Origin: CBIHON01 sp966211965
Lineage (GTDB): Bacteria > Pseudomonadota > Gammaproteobacteria > Burkholderiales > Burkholderiaceae_D
Length of the DNA stretch: 64,000 nt
Reading direction: 5' to 3'
Assembly (NCBI GenBank): GCA_966211965.1
Contig: CBIHON010000005.1
Coordinates: 1 to 64,000 of the forward strand
Positions 39,490-48,700 of the stretch are shown one piece after another. Every line of letters begins with the position of its first letter. Position 1 is the first letter of the stretch. The notes beneath the pieces were generated by a model. That model searched no databases. It had not been told where the DNA came from and was given only the letters and a program-made list of their open reading frames with translations. The position numbers and the translations under genes were made by a program.

Positions 39490-41346
39490 ATGAATCAGCC
39501 CGTCATGGGTGGCGTTGCCACATTGAACGCCCCGTCCTACATCAAACAACAGAAGTTGATCAACTGGGTTGCGGAAATCGCCACCCTGACCAAACCAGCC
39601 CGCATCTACTGGTGCGATGGTTCGCAGGAAGAATACGACCGGCTGTGCGCCGAGATGGTCGCTTCCGGCACCATGAAAAAGCTGAACGACGCCAAGCGCC
39701 CGAACAGCTATCTGGCCTGCTCAGATCCGTCGGACGTGGCGCGTGTCGAAGACCGCACCTTCATCTGTTCGGCCAAGAAAGAAGACGCCGGCCCTACCAA
39801 CAACTGGATGGCCCCTGCCGAAATGCGCAGCACGCTGAACGGTTTGTTCGACGGCTGCATGAAAGGGCGCACCATGTACGTGGTGCCGTTTTCGATGGGC
39901 CCGCTGGGCTCGCCGATCGCCCACATCGGCATCGAACTGTCCGACTCGCCCTATGTCGCGGTCAATATGCGCATCATGACGCGCATGGGCAAGGCGGTCT
40001 ATGACGTGCTCGGCAGCGATGGCGAATTCGTGCCTTGCGTGCACTCGGTCGGCGCGCCGCTGCAAGCCGGCCAGCAGGACGTCGCCTGGCCATGCAATGC
40101 GACCAAATATATCGTCCACTATCCGGAAACCCGCGAAATCTGGTCCTACGGTTCCGGCTACGGCGGCAACGCACTGCTCGGCAAGAAGTGCTTCGCGCTG
40201 CGCATTGCCTCGACCATGGGCCGCGACCAGGGCTGGCTGGCTGAACACATGCTGATCCTGGGCGTCGAATCGCCCGAGGGCAAAAAGCACTACGTCGCCG
40301 CGGCTTTCCCGTCGGCTTGCGGCAAGACCAACTTTGCGATGCTGATTCCGCCCAAGACATTCGCAGGCTGGAAAGTCACCACCATCGGCGACGACATTGC
40401 CTGGATCAAGCCGGGCAAGGATGGCCGTCTGTACGCGATCAATCCGGAAGCGGGCTATTTCGGCGTCGCCCCCGGCACCAATACCGCGACCAACTCCAAT
40501 TGCATGGCTTCGCTGACTGCCAACACCATTTTCACCAACGTCGGGCTGACCGATGACGGCGACGTGTGGTGGGAAGGCATGACCAAGGAAGCACCGGCGC
40601 ACCTGATCGACTGGCAGGGCAAGGACTGGACGCCGGAAATCGCCAAGGAATCCGGCCGCAAGGCAGCGCATCCGAACGCGCGCTTTACCGTCGCCGCGAC
40701 GCAGAATCCGGTGATCGATCCTGCTTGGGACGACCCCGCCGGCGTACCGATTTCCGCCTTCATCTTCGGCGGCCGCCGCTCGACTACCGTGCCGCTGGTG
40801 ACCGAGGCGCGCAACTGGGTCGAAGGCGTCTACATGGCCGCCACCATGGGTTCTGAAACCACGGCTGCGGCAGCCGGCCAGCAAGGCGTGGTGCGGCGCG
40901 ATCCTTTCGCGATGCTGCCGTTCATGGGTTACAACATGAGCGATTACTTCCAGCACTGGCTCGACATGGGCAAGAAGATCGCAGCGACCGGCGCCAAACT
41001 GCCAAGCATTTACTGCGTCAACTGGTTCCGCACCGACGAGAACGGCAAGTTCGTCTGGCCCGGTTTCGGCGACAACATGCGCGTACTGAAGTGGATGCTG
41101 GAGCGCATCGAGGGCAAGGCCACTGGCACCGAAAACATTTTCGGCGTCACCCCATCCTTCGGCGACCTCCACTGGGATGGCCTCGACTTCACGCAAACCC
41201 AATTCGACCGGATCACTTCAATCGACAAGGCAGCGTGGGAAGCGGAATTGAAGCTGCACACCGAATTGTTCGACAAACTGAAATATCACTTGCCCAAAGA
41301 ATTGGAAGCTGTGAAGGAACAGTTGGAAAAACGTTTGGCGGCTTGA
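39490..41346 (+). CDS. pckG: Phosphoenolpyruvate carboxykinase (GTP)
   Basis: 618 residues from ATG 39490, with GGAGGT seven bases before it. The enzyme converts oxaloacetate and GTP to phosphoenolpyruvate and CO2, a key gluconeogenic step. GTP-type features are seen: the P-loop/hyperreactive Cys segment AAFPSACGKTNFAM (Cys about 277), YGGNALLGKKCFALRIAS, DDIAWI metal-binding region, and NWFRTDENGKFVWPGFG near residues 515-530. A frame seven codons longer to 39469 lacks a ribosome binding site. A leader with two hairpins suggests control at the RNA level; a terminator follows. Confidence 0.97.
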   Translation: MNQPVMGGVATLNAPSYIKQQKLINWVAEIATLTKPARIYWCDGSQEEYDRLCAEMVASGTMKKLNDAKRPNSYLACSDPSDVARVEDRTFICSAKKEDAGPTNNWMAPAEMRSTLNGLFDGCMKGRTMYVVPFSMGPLGSPIAHIGIELSDSPYVAVNMRIMTRMGKAVYDVLGSDGEFVPCVHSVGAPLQAGQQDVAWPCNATKYIVHYPETREIWSYGSGYGGNALLGKKCFALRIASTMGRDQGWLAEHMLILGVESPEGKKHYVAAAFPSACGKTNFAMLIPPKTFAGWKVTTIGDDIAWIKPGKDGRLYAINPEAGYFGVAPGTNTATNSNCMASLTANTIFTNVGLTDDGDVWWEGMTKEAPAHLIDWQGKDWTPEIAKESGRKAAHPNARFTVAATQNPVIDPAWDDPAGVPISAFIFGGRRSTTVPLVTEARNWVEGVYMAATMGSETTAAAAGQQGVVRRDPFAMLPFMGYNMSDYFQHWLDMGKKIAATGAKLPSIYCVNWFRTDENGKFVWPGFGDNMRVLKWMLERIEGKATGTENIFGVTPSFGDLHWDGLDFTQTQFDRITSIDKAAWEAELKLHTELFDKLKYHLPKELEAVKEQLEKRLAA

Positions 41347-41395
41347 TAAAAGAAGAGTAAGCTGCCGTCAGAACAGGCGGAGGAGACGTGAGGAA

Positions 41396-41426
41396 GCGCG
41401 GCAGGGAAACCTGACCGCGCTTTTTA
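41396..41426 (+). terminator. Rho-independent terminator after pckG
   Basis: GCGCGG and CAGG pair with CCTG and CCGCGC (one bulged A) around GAAA and lead into TTTTTATT. It lies 50 bases after the stop. Confidence 0.7.
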
Positions 41427-41472
41427 TTCGCCGGCGGATTCTGGCATTGCCGGGCATGTCTCCATGTCTCCT

Positions 41473-42390
41473 TTAACCATTCCGGTATTTTTGCGCTTGG
41501 ACCAGGGTTTCGGCAGCCGCGCCTTGCAGCCATTGCATGAAATGCTGTTCCGGCGAATCCTGCAGCAAGGGTTTGCGCAATAGCACAATGTATTGCGACC
41601 CATCGGCAATGAAGCCTGAAGGCGCCAGCAGGCGTCCTGTTTGCAGACTATCGACGACGAGAAACAAGGGGGCGATCGCACAGCCCAAACCTGCTTCCGC
41701 CGCTTGCAGGCTCAGGAAGAAATGATCGAAATATTGATCCTGCGGTACGGCCCGCCCGCGTGTTGCTGCCTGTGCGGCCGCTTTTTCTCTTCCCACATTG
41801 CCTTGCCGCTCCCAGCATGACCACGCATCGGGACGGCCAGTGGTATGCAAACGCATCGTTGCAAGCTTTGCGTTCAAATGCGGCGAACGAACCGGGCCGA
41901 TATATTCGGCAAACAGGGGAACGCTGGGTAAGCGCGGATCAAGTTCGAAGTCGGCACGGCGGATTGCCAAGTCGATGTTTTCGCGTACCAAATCGATGGC
42001 GCCGCCGCCGGTGGAAAGATACACCGGTATTTCCGGATTGGCGTCCTGAAAACCGGACAAGCGGGGAATCAACCAGCGCATCGCAAGCGAACGTTCGCAG
42101 GAAACCAGCAAAGGACGCTGCTGCATCGGCAGCCGGATTTCTGCTGCGGCATCCCGGATTCGCTTGAGGGCATCCTGCGCCGCTTCAAACATGATTTTTC
42201 CGGCGGGCGTGAGGCTGACCTGGCGACTGTTTCGTTGCAGTAGCTGCACACCAAGCCGGGCCTCCAGTTCCGAAACCCTCCGGCTCACTGCACTGTGCGA
42301 CAAGGCCAGACTCTCTGCCGCTGCGCTAAAGCCGCGCAGACGCGCGACGGCTTCGAAGATACGGAGATTTTCCAGTGGCGGCAATTTCAT
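41473..42390 (-). CDS. LysR-family transcriptional regulator
   Basis: 305 residues from ATG 42390 (MKLPPLENLRIFEAV). The N-terminal winged helix-turn-helix (FSAAAESLALSHSAVSRRVS, then LEARLGVQLLQR) is followed by a LysR effector-binding domain; LLSCERS-like and AIAPLFLV segments mark it. In sequence it is most like the GcvA/AmpR-type subgroup that starts LPPLNALRAFEA. It is divergent from threonine aldolase, and a perfect palindrome (42389-42411) abuts its start. It is the natural candidate for control of that gene. A TTG at 42429 could extend it by 13 residues. Confidence 0.9.
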   Translation of the reverse strand: MKLPPLENLRIFEAVARLRGFSAAAESLALSHSAVSRRVSELEARLGVQLLQRNSRQVSLTPAGKIMFEAAQDALKRIRDAAAEIRLPMQQRPLLVSCERSLAMRWLIPRLSGFQDANPEIPVYLSTGGGAIDLVRENIDLAIRRADFELDPRLPSVPLFAEYIGPVRSPHLNAKLATMRLHTTGRPDAWSCWERQGNVGREKAAAQAATRGRAVPQDQYFDHFFLSLQAAEAGLGCAIAPLFLVVDSLQTGRLLAPSGFIADGSQYIVLLRKPLLQDSPEQHFMQWLQGAAAETLVQAQKYRNG

Positions 42391-42411
42391 CTGTGCATTA
42401 TATGCACAGAT
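42389..42411. promoter_or_regulatory. Perfect palindrome, candidate LysR operator
   Basis: ATCTGTGCAT and ATGCACAGAT flank TAT: ten-base arms, fully symmetric. It contains the T-N11-A spacing typical of LysR boxes and lies between the LysR gene and the threonine aldolase gene, at the very start of the regulator. Confidence 0.6.
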
Positions 42412-42488
42412 TGCTTTCGCACTCAGCAATCATCCTCCCGTCAAAAGCGCAGATAATCTGGTTTTCGAACAACGAGGAGAAGCAAGCC

Positions 42489-43559
42489 ATGATTGATTTT
42501 CGCAGTGATACGGTAACGCGGCCGACTGCGGCCATGAAACAGGCAATGATGGAGGCGGAAGTCGGCGACGATGTACTGGGCGATGATCCGACAGTCAACC
42601 GCTTGCAGGAAATGGCGGCGCAAATGCTGGGATTCGAAGCAGGCTTGTTCGCGCCGAGCGGCACCCAGACCAATCTGATTGCCTTGATGACGCATTGCCA
42701 GCGCGGCGATGAAGCGATCGTCGGACAACAGTGGCATACCTACCGCTGGGAGGCGGGCGGCATGGCAGTGTTGGGATCGGTCCAGCCGCAGCCGCTGGAA
42801 CACCAGGCCGACGGCACGATTGCGCTGTCCGATATCGAAGGCGCGATCAAACCGGATGATCCGCATTTCGCGCGCACACGCCTGATCGTGCTGGAAAACA
42901 CCACTGGCGGGAAAGTGCTGCCTTTGACCTACATGGGCGAAGTGGCCGAGCTTGCAAAACGGCGCGGCTTGTGCAGCCATATCGACGGCGCCCGGCTGTT
43001 CAATGCAGCGGCGGCATTGGCTGCAACAAGCGGCGGCGACCCGCTGCAGCAGGCCAAAGAGATCTGCCGCGGCTACGATTCGGTGTCGGTTTGCCTGTCG
43101 AAAGGCCTGGGTGCGCCGGTAGGATCGCTATTGCTGGGCTCCAAGGCCTTTATTGCGCAAGCACGCCGCACCCGGAAAATGCTGGGCGGCGGCATGCGGC
43201 AAGCCGGCATATTGGCGGCAGCGGGGATTTTCGCGTTGCAGCATCATGTGCAACGGCTGGCCGACGATCATGCAAATGCAGCGTTGCTGTCGCAGGAATT
43301 GGCCAGGATCGCTGCTGCCCACAGCAAATTGGCAGGGCACACCATCGTGCATGCGGCTCAGACCAATATCGTCTTCATGGATATGGCCGAAGATTTGGCG
43401 CTCGAATTCGTTCAGCACCTGGCGGCGCAAAACATCCGGGTGACCAGTGGCACGCAGCGCGTGAAAGAACGCGCAATCCGGCGCATTCGCTGGGTTACGC
43501 ACCTGGATGTCGATCAAGCCGACGTCGAGTCGGCATTGCGCGCAGTTGCCAGTTTCTGA
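42489..43559 (+). CDS. ltaE: Low-specificity L-threonine aldolase
   Basis: PLP enzyme that splits L-threonine or L-allo-threonine to glycine and acetaldehyde. 356 residues from ATG 42489, preceded by GAGGAGAAGC. The start MIDFRSDTVTRPT and the segment GDDVLGDDPTVNRL are family hallmarks. The PLP lysine is K205 in SVCLSKGLGAPVGS. The frame extends upstream to 42375 but that part lies over the LysR operator. It is divergent from a LysR regulator and likely controlled by it; the pair suggests inducible use of threonine or glycine supply. Confidence 0.94.
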   Translation: MIDFRSDTVTRPTAAMKQAMMEAEVGDDVLGDDPTVNRLQEMAAQMLGFEAGLFAPSGTQTNLIALMTHCQRGDEAIVGQQWHTYRWEAGGMAVLGSVQPQPLEHQADGTIALSDIEGAIKPDDPHFARTRLIVLENTTGGKVLPLTYMGEVAELAKRRGLCSHIDGARLFNAAAALAATSGGDPLQQAKEICRGYDSVSVCLSKGLGAPVGSLLLGSKAFIAQARRTRKMLGGGMRQAGILAAAGIFALQHHVQRLADDHANAALLSQELARIAAAHSKLAGHTIVHAAQTNIVFMDMAEDLALEFVQHLAAQNIRVTSGTQRVKERAIRRIRWVTHLDVDQADVESALRAVASF

Positions 43560-43569
43560 AGGAACGGCG

Positions 43570-43603
43570 AAAAAAAGCCCCGCGAAGCCGAAGCTTGCGG
43601 GGC
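43570..43603 (-). terminator. Rho-independent terminator for the 101-residue membrane protein gene
   Basis: On the minus strand GCCCCGCAAGC and GCTTCGCGGGGC flank a TTCG tetraloop and run into TTTTTTT. It also lies just after threonine aldolase and may end that transcript, though without a T-tract on that strand. Confidence 0.75.
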
Positions 43604-43677
43604 ATAAATCCTACCTTTGGAAGGGAGGAGGAGACACTGTATGGACGCCGCGCGCGGCAGCGTCAGCAACATGGTGC

Positions 43678-43983
43678 TTAACCGCGGGAGGCCAGCAAAC
43701 GCAACTCGGCGGCCAGGCTGGGCTGTATGCAGTCAAGATCCTCGGCCATGCGATTCAACATCAGCACACCTTGAAACTTGCTGTCTGCATTACGTTGTTC
43801 GAGCGAGCGGCGCGGCTTGATCACGAGCCAAGCGGCGCGCAACAGACCCAGCAACATCGGTTTGAATATCATCAAGAGGGTGACCAACGCGCTCAATCCG
43901 AGCAGGGGACGGGCGTAGGTAGCAAGGGTTTGGGCTACTGGAAAGGCGGCTTGAGCCGGATATGCGATTGTTAAGAAAGACAT
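43678..43983 (-). CDS. Small membrane protein of unknown function
   Basis: 101 residues. The N-terminus (FLTIAYPAQAAFPVAQ) could be membrane-associated, and one clear membrane helix follows (LLGLSALVTLLMIFKPMLLGLLRAAWLV); the C-terminal half is soluble, with Arg/Lys on the likely cytoplasmic side (KPRRSLEQRN). No family was recognised. TAGGAGT lies just before the ATG at 43983. It is an isolated gene, divergent from a LysR regulator and ended by a strong terminator. Expression is therefore likely. Confidence 0.65.
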   Translation of the reverse strand: MSFLTIAYPAQAAFPVAQTLATYARPLLGLSALVTLLMIFKPMLLGLLRAAWLVIKPRRSLEQRNADSKFQGVLMLNRMAEDLDCIQPSLAAELRLLASRG

Positions 43984-44143
43984 GATTTACTCCTATTCAC
44001 TTATCAATAATCGTTTTGCTGCATTGCAGTATAGAGAAAGACGAGTTATAAATCCAATTTAATTATTGGATATCAGCTATACTATTTATGAATAATGCTG
44101 CCGAGCGGCAGCCAAGTTTTTCACTCTCCTATTCGGCCCAGCC

Positions 44144-45091
44144 ATGAGCTTTCTGACTCTTGATTTGAATCTGCTGCGTGTGTTCGATGCGGTAATGACC
44201 GAGCAAAACCTGACACGCGCAGCCAGCCGCCTGGCGATGACGCAGCCTGCGGTGTCCAATGCGCTCAAGCGTTTGCGTGACGCCTTGGGTGACGAGTTGT
44301 TGATTCGGACCGCGCATGGGGTCAAGCCGACTCCGCGCGCGGAAGAGTTGTGGCCGACGGTCAGAGTGGCGCTCGCATCGCTGGAAGAGGCGGTAGCGCC
44401 GACCAGCTTCGACGTTTCCAAGGCGCGCGCCACCTTCCGCATGGCGATGGCGGATGCGACCGCCGTGCTGTGGCTACCTTCGCTGGTGCGTGCGATCGAG
44501 CATGAGGCGCCGGGGGTGAATGTGCGGATGGTGCCGCTGACCACGCGCGAACCGCGGCCGCTGTTATTGCGGGGCGATATCGATCTGGCGATCGGCTTCT
44601 TTCCCGGCGTGGTGGCGCAACTGGCGGGTGGTCCGGACACGCCGATCCGGCATGAGCGGCTGTACTCCGGACAATATGTCTGCATGATGCGCAAGAACCA
44701 TCCGCTGGCCAACGAAGAATTGACGCTCGACACCTATTGCGCGGCGAATCATTTGCTGGTGAGTTTTTCCGGCCGCGCGCACGGCTTGACCGATGAGGCA
44801 TTGGCGCAGCTCAATCGGGAACGGCGGATTCTGTTGACGGTGAACCAGTTTTTTACCGCCGGGCGGGTGGTGGCGAATTCCGACCTGCTGACCGTCTTGC
44901 CGCGTCACCTGATCGCGTCGACCGGCATGACCGGCGCCTTGATCGCGAAGGACTTGCCGTTCAAATTGCCTGACGTGCATGTGGATATGCTGTGGCACGA
45001 GCGCGATGCGCGCAGTCCGGCGCATAAATGGCTGCGCGAACAGTTGACTGCCACCACGGGCGATGCGGTCGAACGCACCATCCGTCCTTGA
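44144..45091 (+). CDS. LysR-family transcriptional regulator (NodD/LinR-like subgroup)
   Basis: 315 residues. The N-terminal LysR helix-turn-helix is clear: LNLLRVFDAVMTEQNLTRAA, then LAMTQPAVSNALKRLRDALG and LLIRTAHGVKPT. The co-inducer domain has the GDIDLAIGFFP signature. The start of the protein (LDLNLLRVFDAV) and the RTAHG region place it with NodD/LinR/NahR-like regulators that respond to aromatic or other organic compounds. It has no obvious divergent target: its upstream neighbour is the small membrane protein gene on the other strand. Target and ligand unknown. No strong ribosome binding site. Confidence 0.9.
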   Translation: MSFLTLDLNLLRVFDAVMTEQNLTRAASRLAMTQPAVSNALKRLRDALGDELLIRTAHGVKPTPRAEELWPTVRVALASLEEAVAPTSFDVSKARATFRMAMADATAVLWLPSLVRAIEHEAPGVNVRMVPLTTREPRPLLLRGDIDLAIGFFPGVVAQLAGGPDTPIRHERLYSGQYVCMMRKNHPLANEELTLDTYCAANHLLVSFSGRAHGLTDEALAQLNRERRILLTVNQFFTAGRVVANSDLLTVLPRHLIASTGMTGALIAKDLPFKLPDVHVDMLWHERDARSPAHKWLREQLTATTGDAVERTIRP

Positions 45092-45100
45092 AATCTTCGC

Positions 45101-45559
45101 TTACCTGATCGGCAGCTTCGACGTATTTTTGACTTCTTCCATCACGGCGTAGGTATGCGTTTCGCGCACGCCTTTCAGCTGCAGCAACGACTTGCCGAGA
45201 AATTCGCGGTAGGCATTCATATCTTTCACGCGTGCCTTGACCAGGTAGTCAAAACCACCCGCCACCATGTGGCATTCCAGAACTTCCGGGATGACTTGCA
45301 CGCTGCGCTTGAAGGCTTCAAACACTTCCGGCGTGGTGCGATCCAATACCACTTCGATGAACACCAGCAACGAGACGTCGAGCAATTGCGGGTTGAGTTG
45401 CGCCGTATAACTGACGATATAACCGGCCTCCTGCAGCTTGCGCACGCGCTCCAGACAAGCGGCCGGCGACAGGTTGACGCGCGAAGCCAATTCGACGTTG
45501 CTGATGCGCCCGTCATTCTGCAATTCGTTCAGAATTTTTTTGCTGATCTTGTCGAGCAT
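45101..45559 (-). CDS. Lrp/AsnC-family regulator, probable PutA regulator
   Basis: 152 residues from ATG 45559 (AAGGA seven bases before). N-terminal helix-turn-helix (LDKISKKILNELQNDGRISN then VELASRVNLSPAACLERVRK) and a C-terminal RAM ligand-binding domain (CHMVAGGFDYLVKARVKD, LLQLKGVRETHTY). It is divergent from putA, a common layout in proteobacteria where an Lrp-type protein (PutR) activates proline catabolism in response to proline. That agrees with the PutA here lacking a DNA-binding domain of its own. A frame 11 codons longer is possible but has a poorer start. Confidence 0.9.
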   Translation of the reverse strand: MLDKISKKILNELQNDGRISNVELASRVNLSPAACLERVRKLQEAGYIVSYTAQLNPQLLDVSLLVFIEVVLDRTTPEVFEAFKRSVQVIPEVLECHMVAGGFDYLVKARVKDMNAYREFLGKSLLQLKGVRETHTYAVMEEVKNTSKLPIR

Positions 45560-45772
45560 AGGTACATCCTTGTAAAAACTTTCTTCGGCCAAATTTTCTC
45601 ACCAAATACAAAATTTTGCTAGTAACAAGCATTACCAGAATTAATGCGAAGGAATCACGATTAGAATCAAATCCTCGCGCAACGCCGATATTTTTGCTTG
45701 TCTCATGCACCTATGCGGAACCCTTATTTTGTCATAGGTCATGAGGCAAAAAACTCTTTTTGAGACCATGTC

Positions 45773-48700
45773 ATGCCTAGCAGCCACGCCACCCTTTCCG
45801 TCGTTCCTCCCCAAACCGTTCCGTTTGCCGCTTTTCATAGCGAAATCCTGAGCCAGCCTACGACTTTGCGAACAGCGATCACAGCATCCTATCGCGCCGA
45901 TGAGCGTGCCGCGGTGCGCAGTCTGCTGGCGCAAGCCGAGCCCAGCGCAACCTCGCGCGAAGCGATCCAGGGACTGGCGCGCAAGCTGGTGGAGGCGGTG
46001 CGCAACAAGCGTACCCGCGCCTCCGGTGTCGATGCGCTGATGCACGAATTTTCGCTGTCGTCGGAAGAGGGCGTCGCCTTGATGTGCCTGGCCGAAGCTT
46101 TGTTGCGCATTCCCGATCATCAAACCGCCGACCGCCTGATTGCCGACAAGATCAGTAAAGGCGATTGGCGCAAGCACCTGGGTGAATCGCCGTCATTGTT
46201 CGTCAATGCGGCGACCTGGGGTTTGCTGGTTACCGGCAAGCTGGTCGCCACCAATAGCGAACACGGTCTGGGCTCGGCCTTGACCCGCCTGATTGCTAAG
46301 GGCGGCGAACCCTTGATCCGCAAAGGCGTCGACCTGGCCATGCGCATGCTCGGCAACCAATTCGTCACCGGCCAGACCATCGCGGCGGCCTTGGCCAACA
46401 GCCGTAACAACGAAGCCCGCGGCTATCGCTACTCGTATGACATGCTGGGCGAAGCTGCCTTGACCGAACATGACGCGGCAAAGTACTACGCCGCGTACGA
46501 AGAAGCCATCCACGCGATCGGCCGCGCCTCGAACGGACGCGGCATCAAGAATGGCCCCGGCATCTCGGTCAAATTGTCAGCGCTGCATCCGCGTTATTCG
46601 AGAGCGCAACATGCACGCGTCATGCAGGAACTCTTGCCGCGCCTGAAAAAACTGCTGCTGCTGGCCAAACGCTACGACATCGGCTTGAACATCGATGCCG
46701 AGGAAGCCGACCGGCTCGAATTGTCGCTCGACTTGATGGAAGCGCTGGCATTCGACCCGGATCTGGCCGGTTTCGACGGCATCGGTTTCGTGGTGCAGGC
46801 GTATCAAAAACGCTGTCCTTTCGTAATTGACTACCTGGCTGACCTGGCGCGCCGCAGCGACCGTAAATTCATGGTGCGGCTGGTCAAGGGCGCTTACTGG
46901 GATGCCGAAATCAAGCGCGCGCAAGTCGATGGCCTGCCCGGTTATCCGGTCTATACGCGCAAGGTATACACCGACGTCTCCTACCTGGCGTGCGCACAAA
47001 AGCTGCTGACGATGACGGATCTGATTTATCCGCAATTTGCGACCCACAATGCGCATTCATTGGCGGCAATCTATACCTGGGCACAAGAAAAAAATATCAC
47101 CGAATACGAGTTCCAATGCCTGCACGGCATGGGCGAAACACTGTACGACCAGGTGGTCGGCAAGGACCACCTGGACCGCGCTTGCCGCATCTACGCGCCG
47201 GTCGGCTCGCATCAAACCCTGCTCGCCTACCTGGTGCGCCGCCTGCTGGAAAACGGCGCCAACTCTTCCTTCGTCAATCAAATCGTCGATGAGAATGTGG
47301 CGATCGACTCGCTGATCGCAGACCCTTTCCTGACGGCGCAGAAACTCGGCGGCGTCCCCCATCCCGGCATCCCGTTGCCGCTCGATCTGTATGGCGAATC
47401 ACGCAAGAATTCCGCCGGCGTGGATTTGAGCAACGAAAACGTGTTGCGCAATATCGATGCCGCATTCTCGCGTTTCGGCACACAACAATGGCATGCCGGG
47501 CCGCTGCTGAACGGGCCGGTCCGCGCTTCGCACATGCAGCCGATTTTGAATCCGGCCGATCAGCGCGATGTGGTGGGCCAGGTCATCGAAGCAGACTGGG
47601 AAGACGTCGAAACCGCGCTGGCCGCAGCCGACGCCTATGCGATGAATTGGCAAACCCTGCCGCCCTGCGAACGTGCCGATGCCTTGTCGCGCGCCGCCGA
47701 TCTGCTGGAACAGCATCAGCTTGAATTGATGGCGCTGGCGATACGCGAAGCCGGCAAGTCGCTGCCCAATGCCGTGGCCGAAGTGCGTGAGGCAGTCGAC
47801 TTCCTGCGCTATTACGCGGCGCAGGTGCACGGCTTGCCGAATACGCTGGCGCTCGGCCCGGTGGTTTGCATCAGCCCCTGGAATTTTCCGCTGGCGATTT
47901 TCGTCGGCGAGGTCAGCGCCGCGCTGGCCGCCGGCAACGTGGTGCTGGCCAAGCCGGCCGAGCAGACGCCTTTGATTGCCCACCGTGCCGTGCAGTTGCT
48001 GCACCAGGCCGGCATCCCGCGCGGCGCGTTGCAGTTCCTGCCGGGGCGCGGTGAAACCGTGGGCGCCGGGCTGACGTCCGATGCGCGTACGCGGGGGGTG
48101 ATTTTCACCGGCTCGACCGAAGTCGCGCAATTGATCAACCGCACGCTCGCCAAGCGCTCGGTGGAAGAATCCTGCGACATTCCCTTCATCGCCGAAACCG
48201 GCGGACAGAATGCGATGATCGTCGATTCCAGCGCGCTGCCGGAACAAGTGGTGCAAGACGTGATCACCTCGGCTTTCGATAGCGCCGGCCAACGTTGCTC
48301 CGCACTGCGCGTGCTGTTCCTGCAAAACGATATCGCTGAAAAAACCTTGGAGATGTTGCGCGGCGCGATGCGCGAACTGCGCATCGGCAATCCGGATCGG
48401 CTCTCGATCGACATCGGTCCGGTGATCGACGCAGAAGCGCAGCGCGGCTTGTGCGCGCATATCGACAAGATGAAAACCGGCGCGAAAAATTTTTATCAGC
48501 TGCCTTTGCCGGCCGAACACCAGCACGGCACTTTCGTCGCGCCGACAGTGCTGGAGATCGGTGCGCTGGACGAATTGCAGAAGGAAGTATTCGGCCCGGT
48601 CCTGCATGTGATCCGCTACAGCCGCGAGCAATTGCCGGCGTTGGTCGAGGCGATCAACGCCAGCGGTTACGGCTTGACGCTGGGCGTCCACTCGCGCATC

